Below are positions 25,375-34,343 of a DNA stretch of 64,000 nt, piece by piece. Position numbers and translations under genes: made by a program. The first letter of the stretch is position 1; each line of letters begins with the position of its first letter. The stretch comes from Polymorphobacter megasporae (GTDB taxonomy: Bacteria > Pseudomonadota > Alphaproteobacteria > Sphingomonadales > Sphingomonadaceae), in the NCBI RefSeq assembly GCF_018982885.2, contig NZ_CP081849.1:1-64000 (forward strand). Reading direction: 5' to 3'. The notes under the pieces were generated by a model. That model ran no database searches and was not told the origin of the DNA. It worked only from the letters and a program-made list of their open reading frames with translations.

Positions 25375-27966
25375 TTAGTACTTGACCCGCAACGTGCCGC
25401 CGAAGGTCCGCGGTGCGCCGAGGAACGCGTCAAGGACGCCGGTGGCGTTCGTCGGGACGTTTTGGAAACCCGAATTGAATGCAACCTGCTGGTAGTTCGT
25501 ATTAAGCAGGTTCTCGGCCCAGATTTCGGCACTGAACCGGCCGTCCTTGGGCCCAAACGCAACGCGGCCGTTGGCGACGACATAGCCCGACTGATACTTG
25601 CCGGGGTCGAGGTCTGACCCGGTGTTGTAGCCCGACGAATATTTCGCGCCGACGTTGAGGCGGGCGACATAGTTGTTGCCGACTTCGACCGAGTAAGTTC
25701 CCGACAGCGACGCCGACCACAATGGCGCGAGCGAAACGCGTGAGTGCTCGCCGCCTAGGTAGCCGGTCTGCGCCTGAAGCGTAGCAAGCTGCCCGTCGTT
25801 CAGGTCGTACCGCGTGTCGGCGTAGGTCACGCCGCCCTGCACGCTGAACGCTTTCGACGCCAGCCAGACGAAGTCCGCGTCGACGCCCTTGCTGATCACC
25901 TGCGGCACCGAGGTCACGACAAACACCAACCCAGTGAAAGTGTTGAGCTGGAAGCCCTGATACTTCTGGTAAAAGGCGGTGGCGTTCAACAGCACCTTGC
26001 GGTCGAACAGCGTCGCCTTTTCGCCGATCTCGTACGAGTCGTTGGTTTCCTTGGCGAAGCCAGTGTTGAGGATCGGCGTGACCACCGCTGCGCTGCCCGG
26101 GGCGCAACCGGCGGTACCGACGGTGCACTCGACGCGATCGAGGTTGAAGCCGCCCGCCTTATAGCCGCGCGCGTAGGACGCATACAGCAGCAGCTCGCGA
26201 TTAAGCCGATAGGCGAGCTTGGCCGTCCCCGACGGGACGTTCTCCTCGCGCGTCTGGTTATTGATGAAGTTGTTGTAGCCGGGGCTGAGGAACGGCAGGC
26301 AGAGCGTGCCGTTGACCGCCGCGAGCTGCGCCGCCGCCGCCGGGTTGACCCCGTTGAGAATGCCGAACGCCGCGTTCGCCGCGCCGCAGCCTGCACCGTT
26401 CCCGATGTTGTTGCTGACCGCGTTGAGCTTCTTGTCGTCGAGCGTGTAGCGCACGCCGACGTTCAGGCTGAGCTGATCGGTGATGTGCAGCGTGTCGTCG
26501 CTGAACAGCGCATAAGTGTCGTCGCGCTGACGGTAACGGTCGACCGAGCCCGAGCCGGCGGCGAAGTTGACGCCGCGAACGAACGGAAACGTCAGGCCGG
26601 TCTGGAGGAAGGTCGCATCGGGCTTGCCCTCGACCAGCGACGAGAACAACAGGCTGAGGTACGGCGTGAACTGGCTGCCGACGAGAACGCTCGTGTTCTG
26701 GCGCAGCTTCTCATCGGCGAAGAAGGCTCCGACGAGATAGTCGAGCTTGCCCGCGGTCCCGGCGTAGCGGACCTCCTGGCTGAAGGTGCGGAACTGTGAC
26801 GAATTGCTGTCGTCGGCTGGCAGATAGTCGATGTCAGCGGTCGAGAAATCGGCGTCGAAACCGGCGGTGTTTTTCCAGTCGCGATAGGCGCTGATCGACG
26901 TCAGCGTCCCCGGCCCTACGTTCCAGTCGAACTGGGCCGAGATGCCGCTGTCGTTGATCCGCTGCCCATCGGGACGGTTTGCGTAGGCATTGCGGGCATA
27001 CGGCGTTGCCGGATTGCCGTCGTTGCCACCGAGTGCAGCGACGAGGTTATTGGCAAGGTTCGCCCCGCCCAAGCCCGGACCGGCGTTCTGGCTGGCGCGG
27101 GTGATGACGGCGATGCAGCAGGTCTCGTTGCGGTGCGAATGGTCGGCGATGATGCGCAGCTTGAAATCGTCGCTCGGCGTGAACAGCAACTGGCCGCGGA
27201 TGGTGTAGAAGTTGCGGTTGGTGTCCTCGGTCGCGGTGCGCGGACCGGGGCCGGTGTTGACGTTAAAATAGCCGTCGCGCTGGCGGTCGGCAAAATACAG
27301 GCTGGCCGCGAGCTTGTCAGTCACGATCGGTCCAGTGACCTGCGCCGCGCCGCCGATAGCCCCATAGTTGCCGCCGGTCAGATCCGCGCTGGCACCGAAG
27401 GTAAACTCGGGCGGAGCGGTCAGGATGTTGATGACGCCGGCGGTCGCCGACTTGCCGAACAATGTTCCCTGCGGGCCCTTGAGGACCTCGATCCGGTCGA
27501 CATCGCCGAGGTCGCCGAAGCCGACGCCGTTGCGCGAGCGATAGACGCCGTCGATGACGATGCCGACCGACGATTCGAGGCCGGGGTTATCGCCGACGGT
27601 GCCGACGCCGCGGATGCGCGCGGTCGTCGAGCCTTCGTTGGACGTCGAGGTGACGAGCAGGCCTGGCGTCAGGATCGCGAGATCCTTGATGTCCTTGACG
27701 CCGGTATCCTGGAGCAGCTGGCGATTGATCGCGGTGACGACGATCGGCACATTCTGCAGGCTGTTGCTTCGCTTTTGTGCGGTCACGACGATCTCGTCAA
27801 CCGTACCCGCAGTGTCGGAGGGGGCCCGGACGCCACCGACGGTCGCGGGTACAGCGCCCTGAACGGGCTGCGGCGTAGGAGCTGCAGCCGACTGAGCGGA
27901 GACGGGGGCTGCAAGGATGCCGGTGGCGACTGCCGCGGCGGATACCGCCGAACGCAAATCAATCAT
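25375..27966 (-). CDS. TonB-dependent outer membrane receptor
   Basis: The 863-residue product has a signal peptide (cleavage near APVSAQS), a TonB box (VDEIVVTAQKR), a plug domain (PIVVTAINRQLLQDTGV, then RIEVLKGPQGTLFGKSATAGVINI) and a 22-strand barrel. It ends in an aromatic-free LRVKY terminus, with Tyr as the last residue as expected for barrel assembly. Sphingomonads use such receptors to import sugars, siderophores and lignin-derived aromatics. The substrate is not readable here. It stands alone on the minus strand, next to accessory DNA rather than inside the catabolic operons. Confidence 0.92.
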   Translation of the reverse strand: MIDLRSAVSAAAVATGILAAPVSAQSAAAPTPQPVQGAVPATVGGVRAPSDTAGTVDEIVVTAQKRSNSLQNVPIVVTAINRQLLQDTGVKDIKDLAILTPGLLVTSTSNEGSTTARIRGVGTVGDNPGLESSVGIVIDGVYRSRNGVGFGDLGDVDRIEVLKGPQGTLFGKSATAGVINILTAPPEFTFGASADLTGGNYGAIGGAAQVTGPIVTDKLAASLYFADRQRDGYFNVNTGPGPRTATEDTNRNFYTIRGQLLFTPSDDFKLRIIADHSHRNETCCIAVITRASQNAGPGLGGANLANNLVAALGGNDGNPATPYARNAYANRPDGQRINDSGISAQFDWNVGPGTLTSISAYRDWKNTAGFDADFSTADIDYLPADDSNSSQFRTFSQEVRYAGTAGKLDYLVGAFFADEKLRQNTSVLVGSQFTPYLSLLFSSLVEGKPDATFLQTGLTFPFVRGVNFAAGSGSVDRYRQRDDTYALFSDDTLHITDQLSLNVGVRYTLDDKKLNAVSNNIGNGAGCGAANAAFGILNGVNPAAAAQLAAVNGTLCLPFLSPGYNNFINNQTREENVPSGTAKLAYRLNRELLLYASYARGYKAGGFNLDRVECTVGTAGCAPGSAAVVTPILNTGFAKETNDSYEIGEKATLFDRKVLLNATAFYQKYQGFQLNTFTGLVFVVTSVPQVISKGVDADFVWLASKAFSVQGGVTYADTRYDLNDGQLATLQAQTGYLGGEHSRVSLAPLWSASLSGTYSVEVGNNYVARLNVGAKYSSGYNTGSDLDPGKYQSGYVVANGRVAFGPKDGRFSAEIWAENLLNTNYQQVAFNSGFQNVPTNATGVLDAFLGAPRTFGGTLRVKY

Positions 27967-28202
27967 GGTTACTGATTCCCAAGGATGTTGTTGTTGCCCG
28001 GTCGGACAGCTCGCTGCCTGTTGGCCGGCGTCTTGCTCATACCCTTCAGGCGCAATCCGGCAAGAATTTTCGATGACAACTTGCAGGAATCGCTCGGTTG
28101 CCGCGGCGGAGCGATCGGATCGACGCTCGGCTCGTCAAAACCGCTTCACAGATAATTCACAAGCCGGCTCGAAAAATCGCTTGAAATTCTTTATGCTGCG
28201 AT

Positions 28203-28277
28203 GCACAACTAGGAAGCCGAAAGGCGATCCTCCCCAAGGATTTCTAGGGCCGGTGGTTAGATCCCCGGCCCTTTTTT
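28203..28277 (+). ncRNA. Candidate small regulatory RNA with CCUCCCC loop and intrinsic terminator
   Basis: The sequence folds into an outer stem, CUAGGAA (28209-28215) with UUUCUAG (28241-28247). This encloses a GCC-GAAA-GGC tetraloop hairpin (28216-28225) and an AUCCU/AGGAU hairpin (28227-28241) whose loop region exposes CCUCCCC, complementary to Shine-Dalgarno sequences. It ends in a perfect terminator, GGGCCGG / CCGGCCC then six T (28247-28277). A TATGCT -10 box at 28192-28197 fits a start near 28203. Alphaproteobacterial sRNAs with anti-Shine-Dalgarno loops are known; whether this belongs to a catalogued family I cannot tell. Confidence 0.65.
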
Positions 28278-28390
28278 GTGACTGCGGTGGTAAAACGTAT
28301 TTCAGATACCAAGCAAAAAACAGCTCTGTCGGACACCATCCGACTTTCAATCGGGGACTGTGCCCGACCCTATTCGCGAGCGCATTTTAG

Positions 28391-28700
28391 GGGCCGGTTG
28401 TTGACTGTCCGCTTCCCGGCGTGGAACGCTGCATAGCGGCCGTTCGAATAGCTGCGGATACGATGGCGGTTATCCGTCGCTTACGCCGCCCGTTTCAATT
28501 TTCGTTGCAGATATTGTTCATCAAACCCGGCGAGCAGCGCGAGCCTTGCGATATCTTCGATAACCAGAACTCCGCCGCGGAGTCGCATTATCCCTAGCAC
28601 TCGCAGGCGCCGCAGGACCCGATTGACGTGAACCGGTGTCAGACCGAGCGCATCGCTCAATACGAGCTGCGAGAGCGGTAACTCTAGCTCGTCTCCGACG
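28391..28700. repeat. 310 bp long repeat, copy 2
   Basis: It is nearly identical to 21436-21745 in the same orientation. The right boundary falls at ctccgacg, after which the sequence switches to the promoter region of the MFS gene. The segment between the two copies is about 6.6 kb. Confidence 0.9.
28481..28700 (-). pseudogene. Truncated 3' end of a crp/fnr-type gene
   Basis: This is the duplicated last 73 codons of the Crp/Fnr regulator at 21526-22248, including the helix-turn-helix (LSDALGLTPVHVNRVLRRL). The sensory domain and start are absent, so it cannot make a normal regulator. It lies just upstream of the catabolic block. Confidence 0.85.
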
Positions 28701-28739
28701 TCCGATCGGTAGTTTCCAACTTCACCATACTATTGCAAT

Positions 28740-28755
28740 CGTCAGACGGCTGATC
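28740..28755. promoter_or_regulatory. Operator-like palindrome upstream of the MFS gene
   Basis: cGTCAGACGGCTGATc matches the repeated TCAGACGTCTGA palindrome with one changed base and lies about 45 bp before the MFS start at 28798. See the sites at 30191, 30234, 44488 and 58700. Confidence 0.5.
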
Positions 28756-28797
28756 GATGTTGGCATCAGGGATCGGCGCGCGCGAACGCCGTAGTAG

Positions 28798-30126
28798 ATG
28801 GGAACGATAATGGAAGGTTTGACGACCGGACACGATGGTGCGCCGGGCCACTGGCGGCTCGTCATCGCGCTGATGCTGATCTACACCTATGCTTTTGTCG
28901 ATCGCGTCGTGCTCGCGCTACTGGTCGATCCGATAAAGCGCGATCTCCACGCCACCGACCTGCAAATGAGCCTCTTGCTCGGGCTGGCCTTCGCGCTCTG
29001 CTACGGCATCTTCAGCATTCCGGCGGGGCATTATGTCGACCGGGTCAACCGACGGCGGCTGGTAGCGATCGCATCGGTCGGTTGGGCGCTGATGACGATC
29101 GTCTGCGGGACGGCGACGAGCGTGACGCAACTGTTCATCGGCCGCGCCGGCGTCGGCCTGATGGAGGCCGCAATCACCCCCGCCGCCTTCTCGCTGATCC
29201 GCGATGCGGTGCCGCAGCGGTCGCGCGGCCTGGCTTTCAGCACCTATGCCTTGGCGCCCGTGTTGGGCAGCGCGCTTTCGCTCGCCGGCGGCGGACTGCT
29301 GCTGCGAATGGTCGTCGGCGGCGCGCTCGCCGATGTCCCGCTGATCGGGTCGCTCGCGCCGTGGCGGACGATGCTGATAGTCGTCGGGCTGGCCGGTCTA
29401 CCGTTTAGCCTGCTCGTCTTCGCATTCCGCGAGCCGGCGCGCGAGCACGACGTCGGGCCGCGCCGGGTCGGCATGGCGCAGGGGCTCGCCGAGGCGTGCC
29501 GCTACATCGCCTCGCATCGCCGGCTGTACGTCCCGCTTTTGATCTTCTGCGGCACCGGAGCGATGATGTCGTTCGCTTATACCGCGTGGTTCCCGACCGC
29601 GATGGCCCGGCGCTTCGCCCTGCCCCCGCAGCAGATTGCACCGACGCTCGGCGCGATCTCGTTCGGCGTGGGGGTTTGCGGCCTCCTAGTTGGCGGGACG
29701 GTGATGAACTGGCTCAGCCGCCGGCCGGGAGCCGCGATGCTTTACGGCACCGTCGCCGTCATCGCCACGGCCACGGGCGTCGCCGGCGCATGCCTCGCCC
29801 CGGCGCTTACCCCGGCGTTCATGATCGTCGGCCTCGGGATCTTCTTCCTCGGCATCTCGAACCCTGCCGGCGCGACGACGCTCAGCCATGAGACGCCGGC
29901 GAACATGATCGGGCGGGTCAGCGCGGTCTATCTCCTCGTGCAGACGCTCGCCGGGCAGACGCTCGGGCCGCTGGCGGTGGCGACGACGAGCGAGCACCTG
30001 TTCACCGGACCGTCGTCGATCGCCTCGGGCCTCGCCGTCGTCGAGGCGTCGTGCGCGGTCGTCGCTGCGCTGTGCGGTCTCGTTCTCGCCCGCCACCTTC
30101 GCGCGCAGGCCCGCTCCCCGCGCTGA
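28798..30126 (+). CDS. MFS transporter, probable aromatic-acid importer
   Basis: The 442-residue product has 12 predicted membrane helices. The MFS signature lies between helices 2 and 3 (PAGHYVDRVNRRRLVAIAS), and an acidic YAFVDRVVLALLVDPIK stretch follows helix 1, as in the spinster/ACS-like transporters common in sphingomonad aromatic clusters. Start ATG 28798 is chosen; ATG 28810 is possible. It opens a plus-strand block with a TonB receptor and an SDR, with operator-like palindromes before and after it, so coordinated substrate uptake across both membranes is likely. The substrate is unknown. Confidence 0.85.
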   Translation: MGTIMEGLTTGHDGAPGHWRLVIALMLIYTYAFVDRVVLALLVDPIKRDLHATDLQMSLLLGLAFALCYGIFSIPAGHYVDRVNRRRLVAIASVGWALMTIVCGTATSVTQLFIGRAGVGLMEAAITPAAFSLIRDAVPQRSRGLAFSTYALAPVLGSALSLAGGGLLLRMVVGGALADVPLIGSLAPWRTMLIVVGLAGLPFSLLVFAFREPAREHDVGPRRVGMAQGLAEACRYIASHRRLYVPLLIFCGTGAMMSFAYTAWFPTAMARRFALPPQQIAPTLGAISFGVGVCGLLVGGTVMNWLSRRPGAAMLYGTVAVIATATGVAGACLAPALTPAFMIVGLGIFFLGISNPAGATTLSHETPANMIGRVSAVYLLVQTLAGQTLGPLAVATTSEHLFTGPSSIASGLAVVEASCAVVAALCGLVLARHLRAQARSPR

Positions 30127-30190
30127 CGGCAATGCGCGGTACCGCACCGATGTGTGGCCGAGTTGTCGCGGCCTCGGCGCGTACATATGA

Positions 30191-30203
30191 GCAGACGTCT
30201 GAT
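30191..30203. promoter_or_regulatory. Operator-like palindrome, site 1 before the TonB receptor
   Basis: GCAGACGTCTGAT carries the CAGACGTCTG core. It lies 45 bp (centre to centre) from the next site at 30234, which suggests a paired binding arrangement in front of the receptor gene starting at 30308. Confidence 0.55.
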
Positions 30204-30233
30204 TTCTATTGACACCCGCGTGGTGATTGAGTT

Positions 30234-30248
30234 TGTCAGACGTCTTAT
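30234..30248. promoter_or_regulatory. Operator-like palindrome, site 2 before the TonB receptor
   Basis: TGTCAGACGTCTTAT keeps 11 of the 12 core palindrome positions. It lies 60 bp before the receptor start, in the expected promoter zone. Confidence 0.55.
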
Positions 30249-30307
30249 CGATTTCCGGTCGATGCCGCCGATGCGACGCAGAGCGCAAGCCAGAGGGAGT
30301 GAACGTC

Positions 30308-33235
30308 ATGAGCTTCAAGGGATTATTGTGCCTGTCCGCCGCGACGTCGGCCATCGCGCTGTCGGCGGCGCCGCTCGCTGCGCAACAGACTGCGCCTACG
30401 CCCACGCCGGCCGATCCGCCCGTCAAAACGGCGCCGGTCCCGGCCGACGCGACGGGCGACATCGTCGTCACCGCGTCGCGCGCCGGCCGGTCGGGCTATG
30501 ACGCGCCGACCCCGACGACGGTGCTCAACGCCGCGACGATCGAGCAGCGCGGATCGACCAACGTCGGCGACTTCCTCAACGAAATCCCGGCGTTCCGGCC
30601 GAGCCAGAGCGTACAGACCAACCCGCAACAGAACAGTGGCGCGGGACAGACCTATGCCGACCTTCGCGGCCTCGGCAACATCCGCACGCTGACCCTCGTC
30701 GACGGCCGCCGTCATGTCCCCTCGGCGTCGACCGGGCAGGTCGATCTCAACCTCATTCCGACGATCCTCGTCGAGCGGATCGAGGTGGTGACCGGCGGCG
30801 CATCGGCGCAATGGGGCTCGGACGCGGTCGCCGGCGTCGTCAACGTCATCCTCGACAAGAAACTGCAGGGGTTCAAGGCCGACCTGTCGCTCGGCCTGTC
30901 GGACAAGGGCGACGATTTCGAACGCCGCGGCGCGCTGGCGTTCGGCACGTCGTTCGCCGAAGACCGCGGGCACATCGTCGTCGGCGGTGAATATGTCCAG
31001 TCGGACGGCATCGACAGCTATCTCGACCGCGCGTGGGGCCGTCGCTCCGATGAGGTCGTCTCGTACACCGGGCCACGCGCCGCCGACGCACCGTCGCGCT
31101 TCTATTCGAGCGGGGTCGGCTCGATCACCTTCACCAAGGGCGGCATCATCCTTGGCGCCAATGCCGACACCAATCCGGCGAACGGCGTCGACGTACTGCG
31201 CGGCATCCAGTTCGGCCCGGGCGGCACCGTCCTGCCATACAACTATGGGACGATCGTTGGGGTCAACTCGATCAACAGCACCGCGAGCAGCCCGTACGGC
31301 ACGACCCCACTGTCGATCCGCGACGGATTGCAACTCGTGTCGCCGCTCAAGCGCTACACCGCGCTCGGGCACGTCGACTATTCGCTGACCGACGGCGTTC
31401 AGGCGTTCGCCGAGTTCGGCTATGGCCGGACCGGCGCGACCTTCCATTCGCCGCCGGTGCGCGACTCGTCGGCAACCGGGCTTGTGATCAAGCGCGACAA
31501 CGCCTTCCTGCCCGCCGCAATCGCGACGATCATGGACGCGAACAACATCAAGTCGTTCGGCCTCGGGCGGCAATACGACGATTTCGGCCCGGTGCGCGCG
31601 AACAACTATATCGAATCGGCACGCTTCGTCGCCGGCCTCAAGGGGACGTTCGGCGGCAGCTACAAATGGGACGCGTACTACCAGACCGGGCGCAGCCAGT
31701 TCGACCAGCAGGTCGCCAACCTGCGGATCGAACCTAATTTCCAGTCGGCGGCGGATTCGATCCTCGTCGGCGGCGTCGCGGTCTGCCGCGATCCGGTTGC
31801 GCGCGCCGCTGGCTGCGTCGCGCTCAATCCGTTCGGCGCGGGGTCGCCGAGCGCGGCGGCGATCGCCTATGCTACCGGCACGCTGTTCTACCGCGTGGTC
31901 AACAACGAGGACGTCGCTGCGGCCAACCTGTCGGGCGAGCCCTTCTCGACCTGGGCGGGGCCGGTCTCGCTCGCCGCCGGCGGCGAATACCGCCGAGAAG
32001 CGTCGAGCGGCGTCACCGACAAGATCTCGCAGACCAACGGCTTCAACTACGGCAACCCGAAGCCCTTCCAGGGCAGCTTCGACGTCAAGGAAGGCTATCT
32101 CGAGACGATCGTCCCGCTGGCGAAGGACCTGCCGTTCGCGAAGTCGCTCGACTTCAACGGCGCGGTACGGTTCACCAATTACAGCACCAGCGGATCGGTC
32201 ACGACCTACAAGGTCGGCGCGACGTGGGAGCCGGTCACCGGCCTGCGCCTCCGCGCGACCCATTCGCGCGACATCCGCGCGCCGAACAATTCGGAGCTGT
32301 TCTCGGTAACCAGCACGCGCGGCACGCTGGTCAATTCGTTCAACGGATCGAACGACCAGTATACGATCATCAGCGCGGCATCGCCGACGCTCAAGCCCGA
32401 AAAGGCCGACACGACGACCGCCGGCGTCGTCTTCACACCGACCTTCCTGCCCGGCTTTCAGGCGTCGATCGACTATTACGACATCAAGATCAACGGCGCG
32501 ATCTCGGCGTATAACGCGCAGCTAATCCTCGACAATTGCGCCGCTGCTGGCGGGACCGGCTTCTTCTGCGGCTTCGTCGACAAGACCGGCACCGGCACCG
32601 CGACGGTAATCAATTCAGTGACGCAGCAGCTCGTCAACCTCGCGTCGGTCAAGACCCGCGGGATCGACTTCGAGGCGAGCTACCGCTTCGACGTCCCCGG
32701 CGGACGTGCGACCGCCCGGCTGTTCGGCACCTATACCAAGAACCTGATCGTCGACGACGGGCTCGGCATCCCGGTCCGGTTCAATGCCGCCGGCATCATC
32801 CAGACGCGCGGCAGCGTGATCGACTATGCCGGCCAGGTCGGCGGGTTCACCTCGGGCTCGAACGTCAGCTACACCAATACGCCGCACCTCATCATGAACG
32901 GGATGCTGACATATGATCACCGGCTGTTCTCGGCGACGGTCGAAGGGCGCTATGTCGGCGGCGGCAAGGTCAACAAGGCGCTCGTCGACCCGAGCGACCC
33001 GCAATACAACCCGGCGTCGCCGATCTCGGTGCTCAACAATGACGTCAACGCCCGCTTCTACGTCAACCTGTCGGCGTCGGCGAAGCTGTTCGGCGACGAT
33101 ACCCACAAGGTCGTGCTGTACGGGATCGTCAACAACCTGTTCGACAGCGAGGTCCCCTTCCCCGCCACCCAGATCTCGGGGCTTTACGACCGCGTCGGGC
33201 GCTTCTTCCGGCTCGGCGTCCGCCTCAGCTACTGA
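30308..33235 (+). CDS. TonB-dependent receptor (CirA/oar-type)
   Basis: The 975-residue product starts at ATG 30308 after a GGGAG ribosome site; longer in-frame starts upstream would lack a signal peptide. It has a signal peptide (LSAAPLAAQQ), a TonB box (GDIVVTASRAGR), a plug (PTTVLNAATIEQRGSTNV, then IEVVTGGASAQWGSDAVAGVVNVIL) and a barrel ending in RLGVRLSY. Cysteine pairs occur in the loops (VCRDPVARAAGC, DNCAAAGGTGFFCG). It probably imports an aromatic or oligomeric compound for the catabolic genes around it. The downstream SDR starts next to its stop codon. Confidence 0.92.
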   Translation: MSFKGLLCLSAATSAIALSAAPLAAQQTAPTPTPADPPVKTAPVPADATGDIVVTASRAGRSGYDAPTPTTVLNAATIEQRGSTNVGDFLNEIPAFRPSQSVQTNPQQNSGAGQTYADLRGLGNIRTLTLVDGRRHVPSASTGQVDLNLIPTILVERIEVVTGGASAQWGSDAVAGVVNVILDKKLQGFKADLSLGLSDKGDDFERRGALAFGTSFAEDRGHIVVGGEYVQSDGIDSYLDRAWGRRSDEVVSYTGPRAADAPSRFYSSGVGSITFTKGGIILGANADTNPANGVDVLRGIQFGPGGTVLPYNYGTIVGVNSINSTASSPYGTTPLSIRDGLQLVSPLKRYTALGHVDYSLTDGVQAFAEFGYGRTGATFHSPPVRDSSATGLVIKRDNAFLPAAIATIMDANNIKSFGLGRQYDDFGPVRANNYIESARFVAGLKGTFGGSYKWDAYYQTGRSQFDQQVANLRIEPNFQSAADSILVGGVAVCRDPVARAAGCVALNPFGAGSPSAAAIAYATGTLFYRVVNNEDVAAANLSGEPFSTWAGPVSLAAGGEYRREASSGVTDKISQTNGFNYGNPKPFQGSFDVKEGYLETIVPLAKDLPFAKSLDFNGAVRFTNYSTSGSVTTYKVGATWEPVTGLRLRATHSRDIRAPNNSELFSVTSTRGTLVNSFNGSNDQYTIISAASPTLKPEKADTTTAGVVFTPTFLPGFQASIDYYDIKINGAISAYNAQLILDNCAAAGGTGFFCGFVDKTGTGTATVINSVTQQLVNLASVKTRGIDFEASYRFDVPGGRATARLFGTYTKNLIVDDGLGIPVRFNAAGIIQTRGSVIDYAGQVGGFTSGSNVSYTNTPHLIMNGMLTYDHRLFSATVEGRYVGGGKVNKALVDPSDPQYNPASPISVLNNDVNARFYVNLSASAKLFGDDTHKVVLYGIVNNLFDSEVPFPATQISGLYDRVGRFFRLGVRLSY

Positions 33236-33236
33236 C

Positions 33237-33998
33237 TTGGCGAACCTCGACGGCCGGGTCGCGATCGTCACCGGCGCGGCGTCGGGGATCGGCTTCGCGA
33301 TCGCCCGCGACCTCGCGCGGCAAGGCGCGCGCGTCGCGATCTGCGATGTCGCGGACCCGACGGCGGCGGTCGCGACCCTCCGCGGCGAAGGGGCCGACGT
33401 CGTCGGGGTGCGGGCCGATATCGCCGACGAGGAGGCCGTCGCGGCGGCGCATGCAGCGGTCGTCGCGGCGTTCGGTCGGATCGATATCCTCGTCAACAAC
33501 GCCGGGTTGTTCACGACGATCACCCGCGCACCGTTCGACCAGCTCGACGTCGCCGAGTGGCGGCGCGTCATCGACGTCAACGTCACGGGGACGTACCTGT
33601 TCAGTCGTGCGGTGTGGCCGTCGATGCGCGCGGCGGGCGGCGGCCGGATCGTCAACATCACCTCAGGGTCGGTCTGGTCGGCCCCGGCGATGATGCTCCA
33701 CTACGTTACGAGCAAGGGCGCGCTCACCGCGATGACGCGGTCGATGGCGCGCGAGATGGGGCCCGACAATATCACCGTCAACGCCGTCGCACCGGGCTTC
33801 ACGATCAGCGACGGGGTGCTCGAGCATCGCCACGACATGCTGGCGACGGCAGCAGGACGCGCACGTTCCGCCCGCGCGCTGCAGCGCGACCAAGCCCCCG
33901 GCGACATCGTCGGCGCGGTGGCGTTCCTGTGCGGCGACGGCAGCGCGTTCGTCACCGGGCAGACGATCGTCGTCGACGGCGGCGCGGTGATGCGCTGA
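33237..33998 (+). CDS. Short-chain dehydrogenase/reductase (SDR)
   Basis: The 253-residue classical SDR has the cofactor motif TGAASGIG near the N-terminus, the structural NNAG, and the catalytic Ser (NITSGSVWS), Tyr-x-x-x-Lys (YVTSKGA) and an Asn in the VNVTG segment. The only start that gives normal length is TTG 33237, one base after the receptor's TGA, so translation is probably coupled; an ATG is not available nearby. It likely oxidises or reduces an alcohol/ketone of the imported compound with NAD(P). The exact substrate is unknown. Confidence 0.85.
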   Translation: MANLDGRVAIVTGAASGIGFAIARDLARQGARVAICDVADPTAAVATLRGEGADVVGVRADIADEEAVAAAHAAVVAAFGRIDILVNNAGLFTTITRAPFDQLDVAEWRRVIDVNVTGTYLFSRAVWPSMRAAGGGRIVNITSGSVWSAPAMMLHYVTSKGALTAMTRSMAREMGPDNITVNAVAPGFTISDGVLEHRHDMLATAAGRARSARALQRDQAPGDIVGAVAFLCGDGSAFVTGQTIVVDGGAVMR

Positions 33999-34164
33999 TG
34001 CCGATGGCGACGATGGCGGCGCCCGAAATCGGTCCTGTCCTACACGCGACCGTGTGCGGTAGTCTCGGCGCGTCGAGTCGCCAGCGGGCGGCGGGAAGTC
34101 CCTTTCTCATGGTCGATCCATGCCCCGTCCTCGCGCGGGTGATCGCGCAACGGCTCGCGCATTC

Positions 34165-34308
34165 GCGATGAAAGCCGGTCTTTTCGTGAACGTGTGTAAC
34201 CTTCCGCGCGTCCGCGCTGGTGCCGAGGGCGGGACGCCATACCCAAGCGCGGCCGCGCACAACACGCGAAAAGCCGGTCGTTCCGTCAACTTTTGTAACT
34301 TTCCGGGC
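34165..34308. repeat. Two direct repeats in the gap before the TPP enzyme
   Basis: AAAGCCGGTC, a CGT-AAC spacer, and TGTAAC-TTCCG occur twice (about 34170-34206 and 34270-34305), 99-100 bp apart. The rest of the 34001-34343 gap holds no gene I can support. Repeats with this TGTAAC character occur in sphingomonad intergenic DNA as far as I recall. Confidence 0.5.
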
Positions 34309-34343
34309 AACGGCGGCCGCCGGCCAGCGAGGGAGCGAGGGCA

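Noticed and set aside
30323-32263. A 646-codon antisense frame over the TonB receptor
   Set aside because: It is an arginine-rich shadow of a gene with clear TonB-receptor motifs; it has no domain or ribosome site.
34165-34308. Possible CRISPR-like array
   Set aside because: Only two units are present and they are imperfect, with a 64 bp gap; no cas genes are in the window.
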